A DNA stretch of 64,000 bases from Thermomicrobiales bacterium (GTDB lineage Bacteria; Chloroflexota; Chloroflexia; Thermomicrobiales; UBA6265): contig JAHBVL010000007.1 of the NCBI GenBank assembly GCA_019637585.1, forward strand, positions 50,519 through 114,518, written 5' to 3'. Position numbers and translations under genes: made by a program. A model generated the notes under the pieces. That model saw only the letters and a program-made list of their open reading frames with translations. It searched no databases and was not told the origin of the DNA. Of the stretch, positions 1 through 7,894 are shown in pieces. The stretch's first letter is position 1; each line of letters starts with the position of its first letter.

Positions 1-439
1 GTCGTCTGGCGATGGCCAGCGATGGTTCGTTGTCGGGGCTGATGGAGGCTCGCACGACCGTGACGGCGGGATGCCGGGCCGCTTCGTCGATGAGTGCTTG
101 CGCTGTGGCCCGTCCGTATCCCTTTCGCCGGAACTCGGGCTGCACTTCGTAGCCGATCTCGACCATCCCCCGTTCGTCGGGTGGACCGTGAAATCCTGCT
201 CTGCCGATCACCACCGAATCCGCCGATCGAACGGTCGCCCGGGCCAGCCAGGGCGCTGACGCCGGATCCTCCCGCATCTGGTCGAGTCTGATCTGCCAGA
301 GCCAGGTGTCGTGGAGAAACGCCTTGGGAAGGGTGAGTCCGACTTCCCTGCTGGCCGCGTTCAGGTCTCCCGCGAGGAGGAGCGCCAGCGTCGAGGACGA
401 GAGAAGCTGGAAATGGAGGTTCGGCACTGTTTCGGTCAC
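1..439 (-). CDS. GNAT-family N-acetyltransferase (3' end beyond window)
   Basis: Reading the minus strand from a GTG at 439 gives an open frame of 146 codons that runs off the left edge. It contains a typical acetyl-CoA-binding core: an EIGYEVQPEFRRKGYGRATA segment (beta-4, then the Q/RxxGxG/A loop) followed by a helix and the VRASISPDNEPSLAIARR segment, where RimJ-type enzymes read 'N-x-x-S'. The family transfers an acetyl group from acetyl-CoA to an amine; the substrate cannot be predicted. A TATCAT hexamer lies about 7 bases upstream of the GTG, so the message may be nearly leaderless. The upstream 82-residue gene is on the same strand 36 bp away. Only the C-terminus is missing. Confidence 0.8.
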   Translation of the reverse strand, partial: MTETVPNLHFQLLSSSTLALLLAGDLNAASREVGLTLPKAFLHDTWLWQIRLDQMREDPASAPWLARATVRSADSVVIGRAGFHGPPDERGMVEIGYEVQPEFRRKGYGRATAQALIDEAARHPAVTVVRASISPDNEPSLAIARR

Positions 440-475
440 GGCCGAATGATAGCGCCGAACCTCGATTGGGACCGC

Positions 476-724
476 TCAGATCTGATTCAGACCGGCGATG
501 CTCTCCACCGTCGCCTCAGGAGTGGAAACCGGCCGAGTCGTCCGACGGCGTCCGGCGAATTCGGAGAGCCGCTGTTTCCATTGGGTCCAGAATGTCCCGT
601 CGCTCCCCTGGGCTGCGGCGCCGGACCGGCCTTCCTCCCGAATCGCCATGTGCCGGTCGCCTAACCTCCGATGATGTTCGTGCAGTATCGCGTCCACTTC
701 ATAGAGCAAACTCTGTCCGTGCAT
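476..724 (-). CDS. small hypothetical protein (82 aa)
   Basis: The frame could extend to 808, but the ATG at 724 is chosen because an AGAGGTGGG Shine-Dalgarno sits 8 bases upstream. The product starts MHGQSLLYEVDAILHEHHRR and is rich in His, Arg and Glu in its first 35 residues, probably helical, with a basic C-terminal half. It has no signal peptide or membrane segment and no family I recognise. It lies directly upstream of the GNAT gene on the same strand and may be cotranscribed with it. The good ribosome-binding site is the main support that it is real. Confidence 0.45.
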   Translation of the reverse strand: MHGQSLLYEVDAILHEHHRRLGDRHMAIREEGRSGAAAQGSDGTFWTQWKQRLSEFAGRRRTTRPVSTPEATVESIAGLNQI

Positions 725-868
725 AGCCTTATCCCACCTCTTAATGACTGCGCCAACCGGGCGCCGCCCATTCCGTTGCGGCAATCGCTTACGCCGCAAG
801 GCGATCATCGGTCATGCGATGGGGGATGGGTATACGTAAGGTGACGGATTTGGGGGATGGGAAATGGG

Positions 869-906
869 GCGAAGGGCAAAGGGCAAAGGGCAAATGGCAA
901 ATGGGG
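869..906 (+). repeat. GGGCAAA-type short tandem run
   Basis: Three tandem (A)GGGCAAA units followed by two CAAATGG units. Similar runs occur at 3912-3960 (reverse strand), 31281-31308 (reverse strand) and 35089-35125, always between genes and near a larger inverted repeat or hairpin. Confidence 0.6.
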
Positions 907-922
907 AATGAACGCGTAGCCT

Positions 923-936
923 CGCCATTTCTGGCG
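923..936. repeat. CGCCATTTCTGGCG imperfect palindrome (family B)
   Basis: A 14-bp near-palindrome preceded by ACGCGTAGCCT. It is one of five copies; the cleaner ones are at 1158, 9982, 48718 and 56746, and all have an ACGCGTAGCC-like or GGCTACGCG-like sequence on one side. Confidence 0.6.
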
Positions 937-1007
937 CTTTTCGCGCGCATCCGATGGGGGATCGTAGACGCGACGCCGGTCTTTGCTCGCGGTACCGAAA
1001 AAGCTCG

Positions 1008-1124
1008 GTCATCCCGAGCGAAGCCGAGGGATCTCTCGTTCGGGTCTGGACGGTTGCTCTTTTGCAGCGTCGCCAGACGTGGAGGAGAGGTCCCTCCACT
1101 CTGCTGCGCTCCGGTCGGGATGAC
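1008..1124. repeat. ~117-bp inverted-repeat element, family A copy 1
   Basis: Begins GTCATCCCGAGCGAAGCCGA and ends with the near-complement GGTCGGGATGAC. An inner GGGATCTCTC / GAGAGGTCCC pair gives a long imperfect hairpin with a variable centre. The same outer ends recur at 3664, 3806, 31115 and 48559, and in diverged form at 9762. It looks like a small non-coding mobile or REP-like element. Confidence 0.75.
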
Positions 1125-1157
1125 GATGGAGGGCGAACCCGATACGACGCGTAGATT

Positions 1158-1171
1158 CGCCATTTATGGCG
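1158..1171. repeat. CGCCATTTATGGCG palindrome (family B)
   Basis: A 14-bp palindrome, preceded by ACGCGTAGATT and followed by CTTTTCGCC. It is the reverse-complement form of the CGCCATAAATGGCG copies at 9982, 48718 and 56746. Confidence 0.65.
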
Positions 1172-1256
1172 CTTTTCGCCGCCGACGGTTGGGGATCTCC
1201 CCACGTGCGTCACTCGGGTGCTGGCGCGGGCGCGGAAGGATCGCGTCGTTCTGGGC

Positions 1257-2207
1257 TTATGGCAGCAGGTGAAGGTTGTGGTCGATCCACTGGCTGCCGA
1301 GGCTGGCCTGGAACTGGGCACTGGTTGCTTCCAGAACGAGACCGGGGATGTCGAGTCCCAGGTCGGTTGCTGTTTGCGCGTACCGTCCGTGTTTCTTGAG
1401 GTGAGCGTTCTGGGCTTCCCAGAGCTGGATGAGGGTGAGGCGATCCAGCCAGCCCTCCAACGGGCGAGCCTCGGGAAGATCGCTGCTCTGAACCGAGAAC
1501 TGCACAACACCCCAGCGCTCCGGGCGGTGCATATCGATCGCGTCCTGTGGCGACCAGACCCAGTTGTCCTCTCGCAGGTTCGGAACCTTCACGTAGGCGC
1601 TGTCGATGATGTCGTAGCGCCATTCGACCCGGCTGAACCCCACCCGCCATTGCTCGCCGTCCGCCGGCGCGTCCCCGGACCCACCACACTCTTTCAGGGC
1701 TGACCAGGGAATCGCGATTTCCACCGACCAGCCACTGTCGGTGTCTGATGGATCGTTCAATGTGCCGTCCAGATGAACAGCGGTCCGAACACCATGCATC
1801 TCCCAACCGGAGAGCGCCGACCCGCCTGAGCGATAGGGACGGGTGAGCATCAGATCCCAGGTGGCGTTGAGGGCGTTGACCTCCAGCTCGCCATAATGGT
1901 GACCACGACCCGATGGATCGACAAAAACCTCGAAGTCGTTGTCGAGGTACATCACCGCGTCATGGTCGGTGATCCATCCGCAGAGGTGGGGTTCCTCCAT
2001 CAGAGCGCCGACGTAGAAGTAGTCGTCGTCCCAGAGCATCTTCGCCCGGGTCCGAAAGCGGGGCAGGGGTTTGCGGTCGCCTTCGATGTCGACAAAGTCA
2101 GCTGTCCACGGCGCGTGACCCCAGACATCGTCGTCGAGCCTCCCGGTCAGCCTGGGAGCGACGATCGTTCTCGGACAGACATAGTACTCAGGTTCGCGAG
2201 TCGCCAC
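1257..2207 (-). CDS. CBM9-like carbohydrate-binding domain protein
   Basis: The 316-residue product matches the CBM9-like ('carbohydrate-binding family 9-like') pattern. The N-terminus has a RLDDDVWGHAPWTADFVDI segment, followed by a predicted beta-sandwich with WDDDYFYVGALMEEPHLCG, DNDFEVFVDPSG, NALNATWDLML and WSVEIAIPWSAL, the usual order in this family. The C-terminal ~60 residues (from about 255) are helical and Asn/Gln/His-rich. I see no secretion signal, although many relatives are extracellular. Start is a GTG at 2207 with a weak Shine-Dalgarno; no better start is in frame. It is followed upstream by the secreted AOC-barrel gene and the creatininase pair on the same strand. A role in binding or sensing carbohydrate is family-based inference. 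Confidence 0.75.
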   Translation of the reverse strand: MATREPEYYVCPRTIVAPRLTGRLDDDVWGHAPWTADFVDIEGDRKPLPRFRTRAKMLWDDDYFYVGALMEEPHLCGWITDHDAVMYLDNDFEVFVDPSGRGHHYGELEVNALNATWDLMLTRPYRSGGSALSGWEMHGVRTAVHLDGTLNDPSDTDSGWSVEIAIPWSALKECGGSGDAPADGEQWRVGFSRVEWRYDIIDSAYVKVPNLREDNWVWSPQDAIDMHRPERWGVVQFSVQSSDLPEARPLEGWLDRLTLIQLWEAQNAHLKKHGRYAQTATDLGLDIPGLVLEATSAQFQASLGSQWIDHNLHLLP

Positions 2208-2282
2208 TTCGATTTGGTCGACCAGGAGTCCCCCTTCACTGCTCCGGATTCCGGACCCCGGCCCCCCAGACCCCCTACAACG

Positions 2283-2768
2283 TCAGAGCCAGATCTCGAA
2301 TGTCTTGATCCAGGTTGTCAGATCGTCGGTCGGTTCGACGCTCACGGTGCCGGCGGCTCCCAGATAGATACCCGATCCACCGACGATCGTGCGGAAGGAG
2401 TCGCCAGATCCGGCGGCTTGCAGACCCTGCAACTGAATGGTGCTGCCATCGGCGAAGATGATCGTTTCGATGAGCAGACACTGACCTGTTTCGTCGAGCG
2501 AGGTGCAGACTCCCTGGGTGGTGGCGCCCGTATCAGACGAGTTCGTTTCGTCGAAGAGGGCGTTTGGTCCCCAGATGATCATGTCTCCTGCCGACGGGCC
2601 GGGATCCCCGCCGTCGACATTCGTGATCAGGGCCGCATGCTCGATGAGTACGAGCACCACAGGACCCGCAACCGCGGTCGGGGTGCCGGCGTCGTGGGCA
2701 ACGGCTGATGACTGCATGGCCAGCGTCACGATCAGCACCGTGGCCAGTGCCGCGATCGTCTTTCGCAT
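2283..2768 (-). CDS. secreted allene-oxide-cyclase-barrel-like (dirigent-like) protein
   Basis: A 161-residue protein with a clear signal peptide: MRKT, a hydrophobic stretch, then SSAVAHDA with cleavage expected near residue 25. The mature part follows the AOC/dirigent eight-stranded barrel pattern: GDMIIWGPNALFDETNSSD, a Cys-containing GVCTSLDETGQCLLIETIIF strand pair, then ADGSTIQLQG and an IVGGSGIYLGAAGTVSVEP segment, which is the usual 'GGTGxYxGAxGxV' signature. The two cysteines (GVC and GQC) could form a disulfide. An AGAGGACGAG Shine-Dalgarno precedes the ATG. Bacterial members have no assigned reaction; they may bind small hydrophobic ligands. Its stop is ~75 bp from the CBM9-like gene, so cotranscription is possible. 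Confidence 0.75.
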   Translation of the reverse strand: MRKTIAALATVLIVTLAMQSSAVAHDAGTPTAVAGPVVLVLIEHAALITNVDGGDPGPSAGDMIIWGPNALFDETNSSDTGATTQGVCTSLDETGQCLLIETIIFADGSTIQLQGLQAAGSGDSFRTIVGGSGIYLGAAGTVSVEPTDDLTTWIKTFEIWL

Positions 2769-2808
2769 ATCTCGTCCTCTGTCCTTCAGGGCATTCGCGT
2801 CTGGATGG

Positions 2809-3633
2809 CTACTGGCCGTCCATGAACTCAGCGTAATGTCGCACAGGCAGGGCTCGATAGGCGTGAATCAGGCGCACCAACTCATCCCGCGACGCGTCGA
2901 AGAGAATCTTTCCCTGCTCTGGCGTCGCGGTGGACGGGTCGCCGTGAACGCCTCCCGCTCGCTCTCGCAGCCGTTCCGCAAACGCGGTATAGCGGCGCAT
3001 GTCTGGCGGCAAGTCTGGCCGATCATCATCTCCGGCGATGCGGTCGTGAGCGACCAGATCGGGTCGCAGATAGAGCTGAAACGCCGTTTCCCATTCGCCC
3101 GCATGGCCGATCGAGCCGGCGTCGCGCTGCGATTGCTCGACCAGGAGGTCGCTGACCATATCCCAGTAGGTGATCGGCAGGATGAAGATATCCTCTTCGG
3201 CCAGTTTGATGGCGATCGCCTGGTTGATCGAGCGGTTGCCGCCATGTCCATTGAGGAGGACAATCCGCTCGAACCCATTGCGATGGATCGATCGGCAGAC
3301 GTCGCAGACGACCTCGACATAGGTCTCCATGCGGAGCGTGATCGTGCCGGGATGCCCCTGCTTGTAGTGGGAGAGACCGGTCCAGATAGGCGGGGAGACG
3401 ATCACCGGAAAGTCGTCTATCGCCATGGCCGCGGCGGCCGCAATGGCGTGCGCATCGACGATGTCGACGTCGAGCGGCAGGTGGGGTCCATGCTGCTCGA
3501 CCGACCCGGTCGTCACAATGACGACCGGGTCCTGCCTGACCAGCTCCTCCAGCTCATGCCGCCAGAGTTCTTGCCAGAAAACGCGCTTGCGTCCCGGCAC
3601 GCCCGAACCGAAGAGCGAGAAGTCAGTGTTCAT
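2809..3633 (-). CDS. creatininase-family amidohydrolase (paralogue 1)
   Basis: The 274-residue protein carries the family's metal-binding motifs: GSVEQHGPHLPLDVD around residues 43-57 (Glu, His and Asp ligands), NGHGGN near 128-133, and GHAGEWETA near 176-184. Members are cytosolic two-metal hydrolases of cyclic or linear amides such as creatinine or formamide intermediates; true specificity is not readable from sequence. Length is normal (about 240-270 aa). A second copy lies downstream at 3956-4762, separated by two repeat elements. The neighbourhood, with a SelA-like PLP enzyme and an M20 peptidase, suggests catabolism of a nitrogen-containing compound, which is inference. Confidence 0.88.
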   Translation of the reverse strand: MNTDFSLFGSGVPGRKRVFWQELWRHELEELVRQDPVVIVTTGSVEQHGPHLPLDVDIVDAHAIAAAAAMAIDDFPVIVSPPIWTGLSHYKQGHPGTITLRMETYVEVVCDVCRSIHRNGFERIVLLNGHGGNRSINQAIAIKLAEEDIFILPITYWDMVSDLLVEQSQRDAGSIGHAGEWETAFQLYLRPDLVAHDRIAGDDDRPDLPPDMRRYTAFAERLRERAGGVHGDPSTATPEQGKILFDASRDELVRLIHAYRALPVRHYAEFMDGQ

Positions 3634-3663
3634 GACTTACCGGCGCAGCGTGAGAGGAGGTCC

Positions 3664-3767
3664 GTCATCCTGAGTGAAGCGAAGGATCTCCTGCCGCAGC
3701 AGTCTCCAGGGAGACGACTGTCGTGGCAGAAAACGACGCAGAGATCCTTCACTTCGTTCAGGATGAC
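3664..3767. repeat. inverted-repeat element, family A copy 2
   Basis: Starts GTCATCCTGAGTGAAGCGAA and ends TTCACTTCGTTCAGGATGAC, an almost perfect terminal inverted repeat of about 27 bp. The centre CTGCCGCAGCAGTCTCCAGG is shared with the copies at 3806 and 31115. Confidence 0.85.
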
Positions 3768-3805
3768 TGGCACTTTCTAGTGCCTCCCGTATAGACGTTT
3801 TCACC

Positions 3806-3902
3806 GCAGTGAAGCTAACGATCCCCTGCCGCAGCAGTCTCCAGGAAGACGACGGTCGCGGCAGAAGACGACGGAGAGATCCCTCACTTCGTTCAGGATG
3901 AC
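3806..3902. repeat. inverted-repeat element, family A copy 3 (left end decayed)
   Basis: Same centre and right end as copy 2 (CTGCCGCAGCAGTCTCCAGG ... CACTTCGTTCAGGATGAC). The left terminus has degenerated to GCAGTGAAGCTAACGATCCC. It sits 38 bp from copy 2 in the same orientation, so the intergenic space between the two creatininase genes is almost entirely repeat DNA. Confidence 0.75.
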
Positions 3903-3911
3903 TGGCACCAC

Positions 3912-3960
3912 GCTTTTGCCCTTTGCCTTTTGCCCTCTGCCCTTTGCCTATTGCCCTACG
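3912..3960 (-). repeat. GGGCAAA-type run, reverse orientation
   Basis: Repeated TTTGCCC/TTGCCCT units on the plus strand (GGGCAAA on the minus strand). The run reaches the stop codon of the second creatininase gene, whose final TAG lies inside it. Confidence 0.6.
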
Positions 3961-4762
3961 GACAATGCGACCCAAACTCCCGATACTTCGGCGGCTCTTC
4001 GTTGTGATAGTCGACGCAGAGCGCGATCAGGCGCTCCTTGAGCACGTTGAAGAGCTTCTCGCCCTTCTCGGCGCTAGCCACGAACGGATCGCCCATGACG
4101 CCGTTCTGCATTTCGCGCCGCCGCTCGGGGAACTTGGCGTAGCGCTGCACAGGCGGGCTGAACTTCTGTCGCCACTCATCCTTGACCCGCAGCGACTCGT
4201 CGACGAGATTCGGTCGCAGATAGAGCTGCAGACTCGTTTCCCATTCGCCACCGTGACCGATGCTGCCATCGTCGGCTTCGCTCCAGGCAGCAAGCTCGTC
4301 GGTGGCCATGTTCCAGTAGGTGATTGCCAGCGCCCAGACATCCTCTTCCGCGAGCTTGACCGACGCGACCCAGCAGGGGGCCAGATTGCCTCCGTGGCCA
4401 TTGACCATGATGATCCGCTGGAATCCATTGGCCCAGATCGAACGACAGACATCGCACAGAACGGCGATGAAGACCTCGAGTCCCAGGGTGATCGTGCCGA
4501 CCTCACCCATGTTGTAGTGGGTGAATCCGTAGGTCACCGGCGGCGCCACGATCACCGGAAAGTCGTTGATCTCGTCGGCGGTGCGAATCGCCAGATGGTA
4601 GGGAATGGAGATATCGACATCCTGCGGACAGTGTGGACCATGCTGCTCAACGGACCCGACCGGGACGATGACAACCGGCCGGTCGTCGAGCGCCGCCAGC
4701 AGCTCGTGACGAAGCATCTCCTGCCAGAGAACCTTTTTGCCGGAAGGTGGGCGAACGAGCAC
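3956..4762 (-). CDS. creatininase-family amidohydrolase (paralogue 2)
   Basis: A 268-residue homologue of the gene at 2809-3633, with GSVEQHGPHCPQDVD at about 36-50, NGHGGN, and GHGGEWETS in place of GHAGEWETA. All metal ligands appear conserved, so both copies should be active. Start is GTG at 4762 with AAGGAGG seven bases upstream. It lies 11 bp downstream of the SelA-like gene and is surely in the same transcript. The pair differ in the loops between motifs, suggesting different substrates rather than a fresh duplication. Confidence 0.88.
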   Translation of the reverse strand: MLVRPPSGKKVLWQEMLRHELLAALDDRPVVIVPVGSVEQHGPHCPQDVDISIPYHLAIRTADEINDFPVIVAPPVTYGFTHYNMGEVGTITLGLEVFIAVLCDVCRSIWANGFQRIIMVNGHGGNLAPCWVASVKLAEEDVWALAITYWNMATDELAAWSEADDGSIGHGGEWETSLQLYLRPNLVDESLRVKDEWRQKFSPPVQRYAKFPERRREMQNGVMGDPFVASAEKGEKLFNVLKERLIALCVDYHNEEPPKYREFGSHCP

Positions 4763-4773
4763 TTGTTTCCTCC

Positions 4774-5967
4774 TTACTGATTGCTCAGCGCGACTTCACG
4801 AATCCGTTGACCAACAATGACCGCTTCTTCAGGGCGCAACGCGTGGGGCATCACGCCGATCGTGCCAAACTCTCCCCGGGTTTCCGTGGCCGCGATGGCC
4901 GGTTCCCCGTCGAGGAGGGCGTTGAGCATCCGGTAGGCGTCCAGACCGGTGATCGCTTCGTCGACATCGATCCAGAGCGCCGGCGCTTTGCCCGGCGGCT
5001 GCTCGCGATGGGCGGCGAGACCGGGCACCGCGTCGATGTACTCCTCGACCGCGTCGAGGATGCCGTGCCAGCGTTCGAAATCAGCTTCATCGTCGCCGGC
5101 AGCGAAGCGCTTCAGCGCCGTGACCAGCCCGACGATCTCTTCCCGGCCGACTTTGAATCCCCGGCCAAATCCCTGGGTGGGGATGCCGTTGACCGATCCG
5201 TCGTCCAGCATCCAGCGGCGCGTCCAGGTTTCGGTGCGGACATCCATGTCCTGCTGCTGCAGTGCGACCGAGGCGATCAGATCGCGCCGGCCGGCCAGGA
5301 TGCCACTCGACTGCGGTCCGCCAATCGCCTTGCCGCCGGAGAAGGCGACCAGATCGGCGCCCTCGGCGATGAAGCGTCGCAGGTTCGATCGGGGGGGCAG
5401 CTCCGCCGCGGCATCGACGATGACGGGCAAACCATGCGCGTGGGCGATCTCGGCGACCTCGGACAGGGGCAGCGTGCCTGGTGTGCGAAAGATCGGGCAG
5501 AAGACCGCCGCGGTGTTCTCATTGATCGCCGCTTCGATCTGCCACCCGTAGGTTCCACCAGCGCCGGGATAGCCGAGATAGCCGACTTCCACGAACTTGG
5601 CGCCGGCGGCCCGAATGGCGTGATCGTAGAAGTTGCGATGCCCTTTCTGAACGACGACCTCGTTTTTCATACCGGTCGTGTCCGGCAGGCGGTCCATCTT
5701 CGCCACATCGAGTCCCGCCAGAATGGCGGCCATACCCAGCGTCAGTCCGGCGGCCGCGCCATTGACCACGTAGCCGGCTTCGGCCCCGGTGATCTCGGCG
5801 ATGACCTCGCCAGCGGCCTGCTGCAGATGATCGATATGGACGAACGACTCCGCTGCCTCATTCATGGCTGCCAGAACTTCGGGCGCCATACGGCTGCCGC
5901 CCAGTCTGGTCAGCGTGGCGGCGGCATTGATGACCGGCCGCACTCCCAGTTCTTCAAAAACAGCCAC
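4774..5967 (-). CDS. SelA-like PLP-dependent enzyme (paralogue 1)
   Basis: A 397-residue fold-type I PLP protein of the group that includes D-glucosaminate-6-phosphate ammonia-lyase (DgaE) and SelA-like proteins. It begins with the family signature ELGVRPVINAAATLTRLGGS. A VIVDAAAELPP segment carries the cofactor-pairing Asp, and LVAFSGGKAIGGPQSSG carries the Schiff-base lysine. The GTG at 5967 is chosen because the conserved N-terminus starts there and AAAGGGAG precedes it; the frame stays open far upstream with no site. True selenocysteine synthase is unlikely, as no selB or tRNA-Sec is nearby. A 371-residue paralogue sits at 58735-59850. Elimination of ammonia from an amino-sugar acid or amino acid is the best family guess. 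Confidence 0.82.
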   Translation of the reverse strand: MAVFEELGVRPVINAAATLTRLGGSRMAPEVLAAMNEAAESFVHIDHLQQAAGEVIAEITGAEAGYVVNGAAAGLTLGMAAILAGLDVAKMDRLPDTTGMKNEVVVQKGHRNFYDHAIRAAGAKFVEVGYLGYPGAGGTYGWQIEAAINENTAAVFCPIFRTPGTLPLSEVAEIAHAHGLPVIVDAAAELPPRSNLRRFIAEGADLVAFSGGKAIGGPQSSGILAGRRDLIASVALQQQDMDVRTETWTRRWMLDDGSVNGIPTQGFGRGFKVGREEIVGLVTALKRFAAGDDEADFERWHGILDAVEEYIDAVPGLAAHREQPPGKAPALWIDVDEAITGLDAYRMLNALLDGEPAIAATETRGEFGTIGVMPHALRPEEAVIVGQRIREVALSNQ

Positions 5968-6047
5968 ATGGCTCCCTTTCCGGTTCCGTTCGGCATCAGG
6001 TGACGCCTCCGGCATCTTATGAAAGCCGGGAGAGACCGGCAAGTGAC

Positions 6048-7316
6048 TTATTCGGGCGGAGCGCTCGTCCACTCGATTGTGGCAGCGACGATCGTCTGCA
6101 CCGCCCGGACCAGATCGTCGATGACGATCGATTCGTTCGTCTGATGGGCGTAGCGAGGATTGCCCGCGCCGTAGATGACGCATGGGGTGTCGCCGAAGAG
6201 GACGAAGTGGCGCATGTCGGTTCCGGCAGGGATCGCGCTGATGGGCGGTGGTGCGCCGTGGACCGACGCGTGAGCGCGCGAGACGACCTCGACCAGCGGA
6301 TGATCGGTATCGATCTCTGACGGCGCGAATTGCCCGCTGAACCATTCCACCCGGGGCGGATGATCGGCCAGCCAGGGGTGCCCCGCAGCCGCCTCCACGA
6401 TCACCTCAGTCAATTCTCGTTTGAATTGATCCAGCGTTTCGCCGGGCAACAGCCCGGCGCGACCTTCGGCGATGAGCCATTCCGGCACCGACGAGGGCCA
6501 CGATCCAGATCGGACGACGCCGACATTGATCGGGACTTTGTTGCGCATGAACTGGAAGAGTGGATGATCCAGCGTTTCGTTTCGTTGTTTCTCGAAATCG
6601 AGGAGTGCCTGAAACACTGGAATGAACGCCTCGAAGGCGCTCACCCCTTCATCGCGCCAACCACCGTGAGCGGCCAGACCCTCGATGTGAATCCGGAAGA
6701 CCAGCGACCCGGCATGAGCGGCCAGAAGCTCGACGTTGGTTGGTTCGGTGATGATCGCTCCGTCGGCTCGATATCCGCGCAGGACGGCCGCCAGCGTGCC
6801 GGCGCCGCCGTCTTCCTCGGAGATCACGCTCTGGACGATGATGTCGCCATCTGGCTCGAATCCGAGCGACTTGAGCACCTTGACGGCGATGATGTTGGTG
6901 GCCACGCCACCTTTCATGTCCAGCGAGCCTCTGCCGACGATCTCCCCGTCGATGACCTCGCCGCTGAATGGAGGCGAGTCCCAGAGGTCCGGATTGCCAG
7001 GTTCGACTGTGTCGATGTGGCCGTTCAGGATGATCGACCGACCTGAACCGGAGCCTGTCCAGACGCCCACGACATTTGGCCGTCCGGCCAGCGTCTCGAA
7101 TTCACCAACGTGTTCCGCATATGGCGCCAGCTCCTCGACCGATGGCTCCCACATGTCGACGGCGAGCCCCAGATCGCGCATGGCCGCGGCAACGACCTCC
7201 TGGGCGGCTCCTTCCTCCCCGGTCAGACTTGGCGCCTGCACCAGTGATTGGACCAGCGAGATCAGATCCTCCCGAAGCTGCTCGACCGCAGCGGCCACGG
7301 TCTCTTTTTCGATCAT
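6048..7316 (-). CDS. M20-family peptidase/deacylase (ArgE/DapE-like)
   Basis: A 422-residue protein with the di-zinc M20 motifs in order: LNGHIDTV (His100, Asp102), GRGSLDMKGG (bridging Asp133), SEEDGGAG (general base Glu167 and ligand Glu168), an ITEPTN ligand segment near 190 and a C-terminal YAHQTNE His. The lid/dimerisation domain lies between about 205 and 320. Members remove acyl groups or cleave terminal amino acids; the ArgE/DapE/carboxypeptidase G2 split cannot be made from motifs. Its ATG overlaps the stop of the downstream-numbered CHAD gene by 4 bases, making it the last gene of the ppx-CHAD-CHAD-M20 run. Confidence 0.88.
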   Translation of the reverse strand: MIEKETVAAAVEQLREDLISLVQSLVQAPSLTGEEGAAQEVVAAAMRDLGLAVDMWEPSVEELAPYAEHVGEFETLAGRPNVVGVWTGSGSGRSIILNGHIDTVEPGNPDLWDSPPFSGEVIDGEIVGRGSLDMKGGVATNIIAVKVLKSLGFEPDGDIIVQSVISEEDGGAGTLAAVLRGYRADGAIITEPTNVELLAAHAGSLVFRIHIEGLAAHGGWRDEGVSAFEAFIPVFQALLDFEKQRNETLDHPLFQFMRNKVPINVGVVRSGSWPSSVPEWLIAEGRAGLLPGETLDQFKRELTEVIVEAAAGHPWLADHPPRVEWFSGQFAPSEIDTDHPLVEVVSRAHASVHGAPPPISAIPAGTDMRHFVLFGDTPCVIYGAGNPRYAHQTNESIVIDDLVRAVQTIVAATIEWTSAPPE

Positions 7317-7894
7317 GCCTCACCTTGATTCGTGTCTGGGGACCAGGTCAGCGTCACCAGATCGGCGCGCATCCCTTCCGATTCGAACTGCAGCCAGTGG
7401 TGGAGGAATTCGTGATAGTGCTGATGGCGATCGAGCGCCTGCTGGCTGAGCAGGGCATAGAGGCCGCGACGAGGGTCGTCGGGCGGCGGCCGGAGGGCGC
7501 TCGTCAGAATGGCGCGGTGGCCGGACGGCGGCGCGACCGCGAGTTGCGCGTTCAGGTCAGTGAGCTGTTCCGCTGCGAGAGCGAGGATTTCCCGGCCGAT
7601 CATCTCGATACGAACGTCGACATCGTGGATATTGCCGAGCGCCTCCTGCAGGAGCTTCATCCTCCCGATGTTCAGCTCTCCAGACTCGCCAAAGACGGAA
7701 CGAAAGAGCTCCAGGGTGTAGCGCAGCCGCTTCGTGGCGATGCGCAGGTCGTGCAGCGCCTCGACAGCGAATTCATCATGGATGACTGGCGCGTAGCCAT
7801 AGAACTCCGCCAGGCGCACGGCCAGAATGCGGCGAGCATTCTCATCGAGGCGGCCCGCGGCGCGCAGTCCGGTTACCGGAAGCGCTCGGGTCAT
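7313..7894 (-). CDS. CHAD domain protein (second of two)
   Basis: A 193-residue alpha-helical CHAD protein with the conserved His/Arg/Lys pattern: EALHDLRIATKRLRYTLELF near 45-65, a GNIHDVDVRIEMI segment near 90, and a C-terminal HQHYHEFLHHWLQFE helix. CHAD domains bind polyphosphate through these basic surfaces. It starts with ATGA, overlapping the stop of the upstream CHAD gene (7891-8358). The two proteins together have roughly the length of a full two-lobed CHAD domain (about 300 aa), so they may be two halves that pair. Context next to a Ppx/GppA phosphatase supports a polyphosphate role. Confidence 0.82.
   Translation of the reverse strand: MTRALPVTGLRAAGRLDENARRILAVRLAEFYGYAPVIHDEFAVEALHDLRIATKRLRYTLELFRSVFGESGELNIGRMKLLQEALGNIHDVDVRIEMIGREILALAAEQLTDLNAQLAVAPPSGHRAILTSALRPPPDDPRRGLYALLSQQALDRHQHYHEFLHHWLQFESEGMRADLVTLTWSPDTNQGEA

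Larger units (their letters stand above)
725..1256. other. intergenic repeat-bearing region
   Basis: About 530 bp without a convincing gene. Open frames on both strands exist only because the repeats are GC-rich and lack stops. It contains a GGGCAAA run, two CGCCATTT-type palindromes and one ~117-bp inverted-repeat element, listed separately. Confidence 0.6.

Noticed and set aside
789-1510. Several open frames across the repeats left of the CBM9-like gene
   Set aside because: They translate the family A/B repeats and the GGGCAAA run into low-complexity peptides; no recognisable domain.
3637-3975. 112-codon frame between the creatininase genes
   Set aside because: It is made wholly of two family A repeats; its 'HPERSEGSLRR' units are the translated repeat ends.
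4774-5967. Selenocysteine synthase (SelA) assignment
   Set aside because: The family resemblance is to the broader SelA-like/DgaE group; there is no selB, selD or tRNA-Sec context, so the specific name is not used.
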